Source: Halicephalobus mephisto
Lineage: Eukaryota; Nematoda; Chromadorea; Rhabditida; Panagrolaimidae
Direction of reading: 5' to 3'
NCBI GenBank assembly: GCA_009193035.1
Contig: SWDT01000639.1
Span: 1-43,445, forward strand
Length of the DNA: 43,445 nucleotides
Part shown: piece after piece, positions 33,510 to 43,445 of the stretch
Position numbering within the stretch: position 1 is the stretch's first letter
How the letters are laid out: each line of letters starts with the position of its first letter
Notes under the pieces: model-generated
The model's input: only the letters and a program-made list of their open reading frames with translations
Told to the model about the DNA's origin: nothing
The model's database searches: none
Position numbers and translations under genes: made by a program

Positions 33510-35224
33510 TAATTAAAAACCATTTTCTATAGATGAACGCTTGCATGGATTGAATCTCATGCTTTACAAATATTATTTTTAATTGAGGAAATGATATCAA
33601 TTTATACTCTTTCTTTAAATAACTTCCACTAAATTCTTATTATGTATTTGAAATGCTTATGGTTATTTTACAGAATTTTGAGTTTGTGTGCCAAGCAAAG
33701 AAAGGGATATAGGAAAATTAGCAGTAAAAAGTAATTGATTACCTAGATTTGTTGCTTCCCTGTGGAATCAGTACTCAATAAGGGAAAACAATTATTGGCA
33801 AAATAACAGAAAGCGGGGTGCTAACAAAGCATGGGTTTTAAGAGTTATTGTATAGCATTATCATATTTTGTAGCTGAGATGACAGATAAATGTTGGTGAG
33901 ATTGAAAAGTATTTGAAAAACCCTTAAAATTATAGTAAGATCCATATTTATAGGTATGCATAGTTTAATGTCTAAGGACAAAGTCAAAGACAGATTCAGG
34001 TCAGCTATTTTTAATTTGTTACATTTTACAGGAATTTAGTGTAAATATGAAGTCAATATCCGAAACTTGAAATTTGTCTTAAGACAACGTTATAAGGATA
34101 TCTGTTTGAGTGCTTACGGTAAGGATGACAATGGATATTTGGTTCATTTTCCGTCCGACCTAATACTTTGATTTCCACAGAAATCAGAAAATAAACAAAA
34201 AAGAAAATACAAATTGGCCTTAAAGATAAAGTGATTTCTTTCTTTTTTCACCGAAGCGATTAGAGATTACCGAGCTAAATAGCAATTTCATACCAGGGCT
34301 CTTCTTATCGTTGTTTTGAATGTGTAATAATGGCTTGAAATGGGGGAGATGAATTTTAACTATTAGATTGGTACAGTAATTTTCTGCTTGCGTCACTCGT
34401 ACACTATGATTAATTTTCCTTGAAGAAAACGTCGTACAAATACATGTTTAAGTATAAAATATCTAATTTTACGTTACAGAATGTTTCATCATGTTTTAGT
34501 CAGATTTTTCTGTTTAATTTAAAATAAGCTATCAAAAACAATAAAGTGAGGATTGTTCTATGAACGTTCCTATCCAGTGTAACGTTTATTATCACTTTGG
34601 CGAAAAGCAAACTAATGCAAATCTTGTCCTCAAAAGCGAAAAACACTTTAAAGAGTGCACAAAACAACAAAAATGATATTCATTCTGAACTTCATAAAGG
34701 AAAAGATAGTGAGAAAAATGAAAACGACTCAATGTTTAATCACAATCTATCAATTCTTGAATATAAAAACAAGATTATTTCAAATATTGGATATGTAAAT
34801 AAGTTTCAATCGATTTCATGAACTATTTCTTTTTTATACATAAATTAGATTGGGATATTTTATTTTTAGAATGGAGCTTAATTTAATCTGGTTCGTAAAA
34901 TTGCATGCAATAATTGTCTGTTAATACAGTAGTATTAGTTTTGTTCTTCTCATATCTCCAACTCTAATAATTGAACTATGATAATAAAAGGAAATTATCT
35001 ACCTTATGATGTAACTCAAAACATTAAAGCGAATTCTTCTGCTTCACTTCCCGTAAAGTATATCCTTTTTGTTGTAGTCATCTGATTGTGTTTCTCCTTT
35101 TTATTATTTTTTGTCAACAGTATTCACAATTGAAACTTTGATGTCCCAGTGATTTTGATAATGAAAACAAGATGCCGATATTGTTGACAAAAAAGTGGAT
35201 ACAAATATACTTCTCTTTAAGGTT
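33510..35224. other. 1.7 kb intergenic, no gene recognised
   Basis: Positions 34150-34230 and 35040-35220 share blocks with 21950-22080 and 22200-22420, upstream of the truncated srd pseudogene. The plus-strand open frame 34597-34821 is Lys/Asn/Ser-rich, has no ATG and has no counterpart in the window. I do not call it. Confidence 0.5.
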
Positions 35225-35511
35225 CATAGAATACATGGAACAAATTATTTTTAACAGAAAGGTCTATTTGCTACAAGTATATGATTAAAAATAGTTATGA
35301 CGGAAATTATTATTTTAGTCATTGTGTTGACAACATTCAAAAAAGTGTCAATTAGTTTTAAAACAAAATATGTTGATAATCTTTTAATTTGGTACTAGTT
35401 TTATAAATACAAGAGTACAGTAACAGCAGATTAAGTGCAAATGTAGCATTACTGATAACATTGTTGAAGTTCTGAATCATCATTTTCAGAGTTATATGGT
35501 TTGATTTCTTT
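35225..35511 (-). pseudogene. srd pseudogene fragment (exon 1 and start of exon 2)
   Basis: Exon 1 homology runs from about 35511 to 35318. Words such as ACATTGTTGAAGTTCTGAAT, TTAGTGCAAAT, CTAGTTTTATAAAT and GTCAATTAG match the intact genes, but indels break the frame. The ATG position is altered, and exon 2 keeps only its first codons after a TTGTAG acceptor. Nothing recognisable as exon 3 follows. This is a relic between srd genes 6 and 7, in the same orientation. Confidence 0.8.
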
Positions 35512-35918
35512 GGATTTTGTTTGTTGATCAAATAAATTACAGAAGTCTACTTCTGATTTTGAATACCTGAAATGAATCATTCAATTACATCTAGGATTTA
35601 AATCTGGTCTTAATTTAATTTTGTGCAAATAGTAACTTTTAATTAGAGAAATAATGGAAATTTGTATGCTTACATGATTTCTGAAAATAATATTATAATT
35701 CTCATTAAGTAGTTAACGTTTGTTAGTCATTCTTTTTTAGCTGTTTTAATCTCTAGTCAAAATTTCTTCAAGCACCTTTAATCCGGAGTTGATTTCCTTT
35801 AACTTGTTTCAAATATCCAAAATTATTTATTCTTCCTTATATAGCATTTATTACGAAAGTGATAAGAGAGATTAATACTTGATTTTTTTAGGGGATTATT
35901 CTTTTTTTAGCTCAACTG

Positions 35919-37047
35919 CTAGAAACAGCCTTTAGATGAGATATCTTCTGTAGTTGGAGGGATCATATGAGGAACCTTAGATGACGTCGTTGGCTCGATT
36001 CTATGATTTTTCATCCCACAAATCCTTCTGAGCATCAACACCAAATTCTTCCTGTAATTCCTGATGACGATGAGAGTCAAAAGAGAGTTCGCAACTGGAA
36101 TTACGGTATATAGGAGAGCTACTACAAGGCTCACGCCAGATACGTTTGCATGAAAAACAGTCATTGTAGCTGATATACCTATTGGGATGAGACAAACAAC
36201 ACAAGGAATAATGGCTTGGAAGATGAGAGTTACAGTGATCTGTCTTTGAGCATCTTTCGCTTGGGCACTCATCTGACTCTCCATAGCCTTTAGATGACGC
36301 CAGATCTTCAAGTTGGAGACAACAGTAATTACATACACACAAATAACTAGAAAGTACGCGTAGCTGAAGAGGATTCGCAATGACCACTCGTCGATAGAAG
36401 CAACGACGAAGCTAGGAATTCCTTCATCGTAATTGTGATCCGCTCTCAATAACGCTGCTGCCTTTTCCCAGCTAACTTTATCCGGCCAGAAACAGTAAAT
36501 CGCCCACAAAGCATACAGCAAGGGTGGAATAAAAGCAGAGAAGAGAAGTGTAAGGTAGTGGGGAAGTGTGACTTTTATTCCCTTGACAATCATGAGATAA
36601 CGGTAGATAAACTGGACCGGGACTCCAGTTAAGCAATAGAACAACGAAAACACCTGCAATATTATTATTTTATAAAATATTAGAAGTTGAAACTCACCCA
36701 GAGACAGGTAAAGAAATTATTATATGGAGCATTGATGTTCGCCAATGGGCCTATCATGTACATGTAAAAGTTTCCATTTTTCTGATCTACTTGCTGAAAA
36801 CATTCACCTAAAATACATTTTATACAGTTCAGTAACTTACTGTTTTTGTTGTTGTGTTGACAATATTAAAAAATATGTCGACTAGACAGTTCTGGAGCAA
36901 AATAGGTCTGTATTCTTTCAATCTCGCACTTGTCTTGTAGATAACCATGTACAGTAATGAAAAATTCAGGGCAAATCCGACGATGCTAACACTGTTATCG
37001 AAATATTCAATCAAAGTTCTCAAACTTATGCTATGGTTAGACTCCAT
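35919..37047 (-). CDS. SRD-like 7TM chemoreceptor, srd gene 7
   Basis: Exons 37047-36841, 36793-36698 and 36653-35919 give 345 residues; introns are 47 and 44 bp. Exon 1 reads FALNFSLLYMVIYKTS. Exon 2 ends PYNNFFTCLW. The loop is DHNYDEGIPSFVVASIDEWS, TM5-6 has PCVVCLIPIGISATMTVF, and TM7 is PVANSLLTLIVIRNYR, with Ser for the usual Pro. The protein stops at SSKGCF because of TAG at 35919-35921. In srd gene 8 the frame continues through LEQLT, so the stop removes about four residues from the tail and is unlikely to matter. The last third of exon 3 and the 3' flank are almost identical to gene 8. Confidence 0.86.
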
Positions 37048-37099
37048 TAGCTCCTAGCAAATCAAATGGATTACAGAAGCTTAGCTTTGCTTTTAAATA

Positions 37100-37168
37100 C
37101 CTAAACTGAGTCATCATAAAAGCCATTGGAAAGTAAAATCTCATCTCAAATGAATAAAGCTCTATACA
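37100..37168 (-). promoter_or_regulatory. Conserved upstream module of srd gene 7
   Basis: GAATAAAGCTCTATACA (37152-37168, plus-strand reading) is the shared block. The acceptor-like AG is at 37101-37102, 53 bases before ATG. Confidence 0.5.
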
Positions 37169-37279
37169 AATATTACTTTTTGTTTGTTTAAGTAATTTTT
37201 AAATTCTCACGTTTTCTTTCTTAAGATGATTTATTAATGTAATCTCATTGGAAACATTGTGGAAGAAAAAAGTACAGGA

Positions 37280-38570
37280 TATATTAAAAAATAAACCGTT
37301 GACTTTAATCATTATATTAAAAAGGGTAGATAATTAATTTTTGTGAATAATTAGAGAAATCCATAATTCATCTTAAGATGTTAAAATTACCGCACAATAA
37401 TCCGAGATACGGTAACTGGAAAGAGTTCCAAAAAAGTCTCACTATTAAATTTTTAAAATTTCTACCACGAACTCCTCTTTTTACACGCGGTTTGAAAAAG
37501 GTTTTTGTTATTTTCAGAAAGCATTTGATGAAACTTGCGTAGATAAGAAACAATTTTTGGATACTACTTCTTGTGATACTATCAAAGTTTGACTTCCAAA
37601 AGTTTGTTTTTTCTTGACTTTGTCTGCTTACAGTTTTTTAGAAACCACTCTAGATTTTCAAATTTCGTTAGATGATAGAGCTTTACGTAGGTAACAACTC
37701 CGTTCACCAGGATTTTTCTAGTGATATTTTATTTTTCGGCTTCTATGAACTGACAAAGACTTATAAACGTCAAATAAGGTCAGTTTTTGAGACGTACTGC
37801 TTCACGTGGTCTTGACGTCAAATCTAGCCACTTTTTGTTTTTGGACTACCAGAAACCCATTATGATGATTAACTTCACCTCTCGCTTTAACTTCAGATGC
37901 GTTCAGAACCTTGCAAATTCAGAATCTCGTGGACTCAGCATTTCTTTAAAATCGTGCTATAAACATCATTTACCGTCTATTTATATGCTATTCAATAAAT
38001 TCTGGCACTAGCTGATTACAGAACCTTAAATAACAGTGATTTCTGCAAATTGACCATCTCTCACTTAGACCAAATCCTTGTCAGTTTACGGAGACTGGAA
38101 AAATTCGGAATAGCAAAATTTGTTGTCCACTTTAAAGTCTATTATTTGTTCAAGTTTCAGAATCTAAAGTAGCTTCTGGAAGAAATAACAAACATACAAA
38201 GTTAGAAATGAAAATTTCTTTTGAAACGATACTTCGACATTAATTTCTGAAACTACCAAAAAACTTAAAATTCTATTTCTTATTTACGCAAGTTTTAATG
38301 AACTGTCTCTCAAAACTGAAAAAGAATTTTTCTAGATCATCTTTCCATAAAACAGTTTGTAGTAGAAAGTTCCAAAATTTTTTAATAATGAATTATATCA
38401 AAATCGCTATAACTACCGTACCTTGGGTTCTTATGCAATAGCTCTGGTATCCTAAGATGGACCTTACAGTACTCCAATTACCCACATAAAATTAGCTCTT
38501 CTTGCAAGAAAGCTAAAGTCTCGGATGTATTTTTTGCTACACCCTGTATATTATCGCTATTCCTTCTGAT
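37280..38570. mobile_element. Possible inserted segment, origin unknown
   Basis: Between the srd gene 7 promoter and the srd gene 8 3' flank lies about 1.3 kb without any counterpart elsewhere in the cluster. It ends in TGCTACACCCTGTATA, a word typical of some DNA-transposon-like repeats. A weak mirror, AGTACAGGATATATTA, occurs near 37271. No transposase is readable. This is a tentative call from absence of homology. Confidence 0.2.
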
Positions 38571-38871
38571 ATTCGATTTGATCTTCTTTTGACAACTTGT
38601 CTATGAATATTTTAGATTGATATTCCACGCATAAATTAGGATCCATTTGATGTATCAAATGATAGTTTTTAATTAGTCAATGTCCTTCAGCCATTCTTTT
38701 TTAGCTGTTTTAATCTCTAGTCAAAATTTCTTCAAGCACCTTTAATTCGGAGTTGATTTCCTTTAACTTGTTTCAAATATCCAAAATTATTTATTCTTCC
38801 TTGTATAGTATTTATTACAAAAGTGATAAGAGAGATTAATACTTGACTTTTTTTAGGGGATTATTCTTTTT
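38571..38871. repeat. Duplicated 3' flank of srd gene 8
   Basis: Positions 38690-38871 are nearly identical to 35725-35918 after srd gene 7 (for example TTTTAATCTCTAGTCAAAAT, CAAATATCCAAAATTATTTA). Positions 38571-38640 also match 22785-22850 before srd gene 2's 3' end. These shared flanks show that duplication included intergenic DNA. Confidence 0.8.
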
Positions 38872-40009
38872 TTAGGTCAATTGTTCAAGACAGCCTTTAG
38901 ACGCTATACCTTCTATAGTTGCAGGGATCATAGGAGGAACCTTAGATGACGTCGTTGGCTCGATTCTATGATTTTTCATCCCACAAATCCTTCTGAGCAT
39001 CAACACCAAATTCTTCCTGTAATTCCTGATGACGATGAGAGTCAAAAGAGAGTTCGCAACTGGAATTACGGTATATAGGAGAGCTACTACAAGGCTTACG
39101 CCAGGTACGTTCGCATGGAAAACAGTCATTGTAACTGCTGTGAGAATTGGAATGAGAGAGACGACACAAGGAATAACAGCTTGTAAGATGAGGGTTACGG
39201 TAATCTGTCTCTGAGCATCTTTCGCTTGGGCACTCATCTGATTCTCCATAGCCTTTAGATGACGCCAGATCTTCAAGTTGGAGAAAACAGTAATCACATA
39301 TACACAAGTAACCAGAAAGTACGCGTAGCCGAAAAGCACTCGCAATGACCACTCGTCGATAGAAGCAACGACGAAGCTAGGAATTCCTTCATCGTAGTTG
39401 TGATCCGCTCTCAATAACGCTGCTGCCTTTTCCCAGCTAACTTTATCCGGCCAGAAAGTGTAAACGGTAAGAAGAGTATAAGTCAGAGCTGAGATGAAGG
39501 CAGAGAAGAGGAGAACGAAGTAGTGGTGTAGTGTAACTTTTATTCCCTTGACAATAATGATATAACGGTAAACAAATTGGACTGGAACTCCTGTTACACA
39601 GAAGTAAAATGCAAAGACCTATACCAATTTTAATTAGTACAGTATTGAAAATGGAAACCTACCCAGAAACAAATTATGAGATTATTATAGGGGGCGTCGA
39701 TGTTCGCCAATGGACCTATCATATATATGTAAAAGTTACCGTTTTTCTGATCCGATTGCTGCAAAAATTCAATTAAAAGTAGTAACTTAAATTAAATTAT
39801 ACTGTTTTCGTCATCATGTTGACTATAGTGAAGAAAGTGTCGATTAGACAATTTTGAAGCAGAATAGGTCGATAGTCCTTCAATCTAGTGCCTGTCTTGT
39901 AGATGATCAAATATATCAGCAAGGAATTTAAAACAAATCCGATGACGCTGACAAAGTTGTCGAAGTATTCAATCACCGTTCTCAGACTCATACCATGGTT
40001 AGACTCCAT
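38872..40009 (-). CDS. SRD-like 7TM chemoreceptor, srd gene 8
   Basis: Exons 40009-39803, 39758-39663 and 39618-38872 give 349 residues; both introns are 44 bp. Intron 2 has the unusual donor GTAGGT and ends in TATAG. Exon 1 starts MESNHGMSLRTVIEYFDN. Exon 2 has QSDQKNGNFYIYMIGPLAN. The start of exon 3 (VFAFYFCVTGVPVQFVYRYI, then LHHYFVLLFSAFISALTYTL) differs strongly from gene 7. From FWPDKVSWEKAAALLRADHN onward the DNA is nearly identical to gene 7, with a less similar patch around TM5-TM6. The tail ends SKGCLEQLT. An upstream acceptor-like AG (56 bases) and the shared block (110-126 bases) are present. Confidence 0.85.
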
Positions 40010-40064
40010 TGGCTCTTGCTAATGAATGAAATGAATTATAGAGGCTAATTTCTGCCTTTAAATA

Positions 40065-40135
40065 CCTAAAATGAATCATATAACAAAAACTATTCAAGGA
40101 TAAAATCTCATCTCAAATGAATAGAGCTCTATATA
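40065..40135 (-). promoter_or_regulatory. Conserved upstream module of srd gene 8
   Basis: GAATAGAGCTCTATATA (40119-40135, plus-strand reading) contains the palindrome TAGAGCTCTA. The acceptor-like AG at 40066-40067 lies 56 bases before ATG. Confidence 0.5.
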
Positions 40136-40357
40136 AATATTATATTTCTTCTTTATCAAACTGAGAAGAACTTGTTTCTCTCTTTTGTTGCTTTAAATAG
40201 CTTTTAAATCTTGATTACTCATTCAGAAAGTTGTTTGTTGTCATAATCTCGATTTCGTAGAACTAATTGAAAACGTCCGGAAGGAAGAGAACAATTTCAA
40301 AACTTTAAAAACATACAGAATTAACTTTGAACTTTTTCCTCGATTGCACCTAGATAC

Positions 40358-40764
40358 TTAATTAAAATACTGTCTATATTAATTGCAGATTTACAAAAAT
40401 TGATTTATAGTGTGTTGATGATATTATTATTGGAGCCAAATTTATTATAAGTGTTGCAGAAACGTTAACATTAGCTTTTAATTTTTAAAAGATCTATAGA
40501 CATCAGAAAATTTAAAATCTTATCGACTGTTCAAGAATATCACAATAAACTCCAAAGGTATGATTAAAAATATTATAGCCCAGGTTTTTTCAGTACTTAA
40601 TCTATAGGTTATTTGACATTTTGATTGTTTAATCCCCAAAATTGCCAGAAATTGCACATTCCCCCTGATATACTGTAAAATAACAGATAAAAAATGTTTG
40701 AATTACTTATAATAGACTATCTTACTTTTACGCAAACTGCTTGACTGAGTTAATTAAAAGGATT
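40358..40764. repeat. Copy of the srd gene 3 downstream region, ending in an exon 3 stub
   Basis: This matches 24855-25285 with an internal deletion. Its last 35 bases correspond to the final codons and stop region of srd gene 3 (CGCAAACT..CTTGAC..GAGTTAATT). The homology then stops abruptly. So a ninth srd gene once followed here and was cut away, leaving only its 3' flank and the stub. Confidence 0.7.
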
Positions 40765-41061
40765 GTAGGTACAAAGGGTGGAAGGAGATTACAAATAACT
40801 TCAAGAGAAGCACGTTCCACTCAGTCAGTTGACGTTTTGAGGGGTACGATCAAAGTGCATAGGAGTCAGTCTTTTTCTTTAATTGCGGCCTGATTGGTAT
40901 CAGTCAACTATCGTCTGAATACCTCTTTTCTAATTTATCTGATAATCAATGTATGAATAAAGCATATGCTGATATTACGAGCATAGCAAGAATCTACAGT
41001 TTTTTACTGAATGAAGTTTAAAAGGTTTACTCACCACAGATCGTAATGATTTTTTTAGTAC
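40765..41061. other. Spacer between srd array and right inverted arm
   Basis: About 300 bp without similarity to either neighbour. No gene, repeat or obvious transposon end was recognised. Confidence 0.5.
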
Positions 41062-43401
41062 ATTTTCGCAACCATGGAATTGGGGATCTCAGAGTAAAAG
41101 AACAAGGAAACGATATTCTGACTGATCGAGGTCTTAGCCAGAGCAACACGTTAAGCAACAATGACATAGTGATGTTGGTTTTTCTGACTCATCTTTGGAG
41201 AATTAGAATCTTTCATTAATATGTCTGAGATAAATTACCCATGTAGCTCTATGAGGAAAATGATTGTTTATAGGTTGTTATTCATATAAAACGGGTGAAA
41301 AATTCATCTTTAATGAGTTCTTCGCCTACAATTTTCACAATCAATTCTATTTCAACTGTTGTAGAATTACAAAATAAAAACTTTGTTTTCGGTGTTAACT
41401 GAAAAGGTCGCGGTTTTCGGTGTTAACTGAAAAGGTCTAGAAACTTGCGTCACAATTAACTTTCAAAGTTTCTTGACAAATATTTTCCAAGCATTGTGAC
41501 GGAAGATTAAAATAACACTTCGTTTGAGGGCGTTTTAAGAGGCAATTGACCGATCACCAAGGTAATAAATTTGATTAAAACTCAAAAATGGGGATTTATA
41601 CGCTCCAAATTGCCTACATTTAATTTCTCGCACAATGAACGTTTCCTCAGAGGAAGTGGAGAATGCTCGATTCACCATCCTGGAGAATGAAGTCAAAATG
41701 CTGGTTTCATTTGCGATTGACACGGTGGGGGCCGTGTTCGCTGCCTCCATGATCATCAAGAAAAGCCCGCCGAAAATGAAGACTTATAGCTATGTGATCC
41801 TCAACATCGTTTTCTGGAGTTACCTGCTGGATTTATTAATAACCCTTTTCTGGATGCCGCTGCCTATGATGCCCGCTCCAGGGCTGTGTAACACCGGGAT
41901 TCTGAGAACTGTGGACCCTTATTTCAACCATCTGATTGCGTTTGTGTTGTTCATAATTCTGCTAGGAAGTGTCGGATGTGCTATCAACACCGCTATCTTC
42001 TACCGCTTCCTCCACATTAATCCAGAAAATGTAAAATTGTTCAAAAACAAGATTTTCCTCTTCTTTGTCGGGTTTCTTCACGTTTTCTCAACTTTCCCAG
42101 TGCTTATGTCCTATTACATTCAGCCAATTGCGGCAATAGTACACCAAAGACAGTTCATTCAAGAGGTAATCTATTTTTAATAACTACCGAGTTTGTAGGT
42201 GAGGAAATCGAACATTAATCATAGTAGGACCAGTAGTTTGAGTTTGCTTTAAAAAACCAAACAAAACGGGTTCTGCACCTATTTGTGTCCGATTTCCCTA
42301 TGAGTTGATGAACTGTTAACAAATTCCCATTCTAGAAGTACCCGCAATTCCTGGCCTTGTATGATCTTATTCCCTGTGGTGTGTTCGCAGTCGGAAAAGG
42401 AGGTATCAAGGGTCCGAATTACTTCCTCATCACTGCTCTGGTTACTATCCTTGTTCATATAGCATTCGGAATCACTTTTGCGTTTTTCGTGTTGAAGCAC
42501 TTCCTGACAGTGCTGACCGAACGTCGAAATCACCTCCAGAGACAGATTATCACATCTTTGATTATCCAATGTCTGCTGCCTGTACTCTGTATCGTCCTAC
42601 CATTTGGCATGCTTGTTGTTGAAACAATCGTCAACTTAGAGTTCCTCGGAGGTGAATCTAGTCTTATTTACTCGACTGATGGGAAATATTTCAGGAATAG
42701 TAAATGCTCTGATGACCCTCGGGGGTTGCACTCATTTCTGCATTCCTCGTGATCGTTATGGTCATCAAGCCCTACCGTAATGCGATCAAAGAGTACGGGA
42801 AAAAGCTGATGTCAGCGGCCTCTGATATACCACTTCGTACGGTTGCATAGTTAGGACAAGAAATAATAGCACCGTCATTTTCAGTGTGTAGCAACTCCTT
42901 TTTTTCTTATCGAGGATATGTGAGACCATTTTAATTCTAAGGTTGTGTTATGAAGTACCTTAAAAACACAATGTTTCTTTTGAATCACTTGTTAATGAGA
43001 TTTAGAACTTTCGTGTCAATTACGACCTTTAAGATATTGTGTAGTTTACCGCTGTTTCTTTGAAGTATTAAATTTAATAAATTGTTTTATTAATGTTTTC
43101 CAATGTACACCTGTTTACTTCGGTACCGTAACTATTTCTAAAAATGAATTTAGTCGATTTGAAATATAAAGTTTGAAAGGGCGAAAACCACGTTTACTGC
43201 AACCAGATTATGAAATGGAAGATGTTTCGAAAATAAGGTTGTTTGGATCACCCATGGTGTTATTTCCAATTGGTTCGATCATACTGTTTCTATTCTAACT
43301 TCGATTTTTTGGGAACATGTAATGTATAATATATTTGTTACCAGAAAAGATGAAAAGAAGATGCAACCACAACCTGCTAGAAAGGGAAACAAGCACATGT
43401 A
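41062..43401. repeat. Right arm of the 2.3 kb inverted duplication
   Basis: This is the reverse-complement match of 77-2409. Differences include a short private direct repeat at about 41392-41440 (CGGTGTTAACTGAAAAGGTC twice), where the left arm has one copy and unrelated bases. The upstream part (41062-41634) is the receptor gene's promoter region. Confidence 0.93.
41635..42850 (+). CDS. 7TM chemoreceptor, SRH/SRI-like, with a frameshift in the last exon
   Basis: Exons 41635-42165, 42336-42651 and 42695 onward (introns 170 and 43 bp). Exon 1 encodes an N terminus MNVSSEEVENARFTILENEV and four membrane segments, with the loop FWMPLPMMPAPGLCNTG; exon 2 encodes KYPQFLALYDLIP, a fifth segment, TERRNHLQRQIITSLIIQ and a sixth. 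Exon 3 starts GIVNALMTLG and then meets five G (42721-42725). As written, the frame runs to TAA at 42778-42780 with an unrelated tail (about 310 residues). One base fewer would give a normal end of TM7 with VMVIKPYRNAIKEYG and stop at 42850. The left-arm copy has the same five G. Either the gene was already broken before duplication, or the run is miscalled in both copies. The first six membrane segments are intact. Confidence 0.75.
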
Positions 43402-43445
43402 AGTGCGACTGTCACAGAAAGTGAGAAGACTGGACCACGACAAGT

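Noticed and set aside
34597..34821. 74-codon plus-strand frame, Lys/Asn-rich
   Set aside because: It starts at TTG, has no ATG near the start, no counterpart in other srd intergenic copies and no known domain.
41635..42850. An extra intron that would repair the TM7 frame of the right-arm receptor
   Set aside because: No GT/AG pair in 42695-42760 both removes the five-G problem and avoids the TGA at 42713-42715 in the other frame.
77..43401. Whole window as one giant transposon with 2.3 kb terminal inverted repeats
   Set aside because: The interior holds ordinary conserved genes (vps-15, GST, acyl-CoA synthetase) and no transposase, integrase or polymerase. No target-site duplication is visible. 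The arms carry a normal chemoreceptor gene.

Overview
The window is AT-rich nematode DNA, most likely from a rhabditid (clade V) worm. It is dominated by seven-transmembrane (7TM) chemoreceptor genes of the nematode-only Str superfamily. Introns are mostly 41-65 bp, with GTAAG donors and TTTCAG or TTTAG acceptors. I cannot name the species. All exon models were built by hand from splice signals, reading frame and family resemblance.

Layout. Positions 77-2409 and 41062-43401 are two arms of a long inverted duplication of about 2.3 kb each. Each arm carries one SRH/SRI-like chemoreceptor gene, transcribed toward the outer end of its arm. The left gene is clearly broken. The right gene is nearly intact but shares one frameshift in the last exon with the left copy. 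Between the arms, positions 2697-16621 hold four conserved cellular genes: a peroxisomal (SKL-ending) acyl-CoA synthetase/4CL-like ligase (minus), the VPS15/PIK3R4 regulatory pseudokinase of the class III PI3-kinase (minus), a RUN-domain plus Rubicon-homology zinc protein (plus), and a sigma-class-like glutathione S-transferase (plus). From 17278 to 40009 there are eight complete head-to-tail SRD-like chemoreceptor genes, all minus strand and all with the same three-exon plan (exon 2 is exactly 96 bp in all eight). They are interspersed with two srd relics, one GST relic and repeated intergenic segments.

How genes work together. VPS15 and the Rubicon-like gene are divergent neighbours sharing a 1 kb intergenic region. 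In other animals Rubicon-family proteins bind Rab7 and restrain the VPS34-VPS15 lipid kinase, so this may be a regulator beside its target. The chemoreceptor array looks like recent tandem duplication followed by gene conversion, since exons, introns and flanks have different nearest relatives. At least five of its genes carry a similar upstream module (a GAATAGNGCTCTATACA-like block, as read on the plus strand, about 105-126 bp before ATG), and all eight have a splice-acceptor-like AG 48-56 bp before ATG.

No rRNA, tRNA or CRISPR array was recognised.
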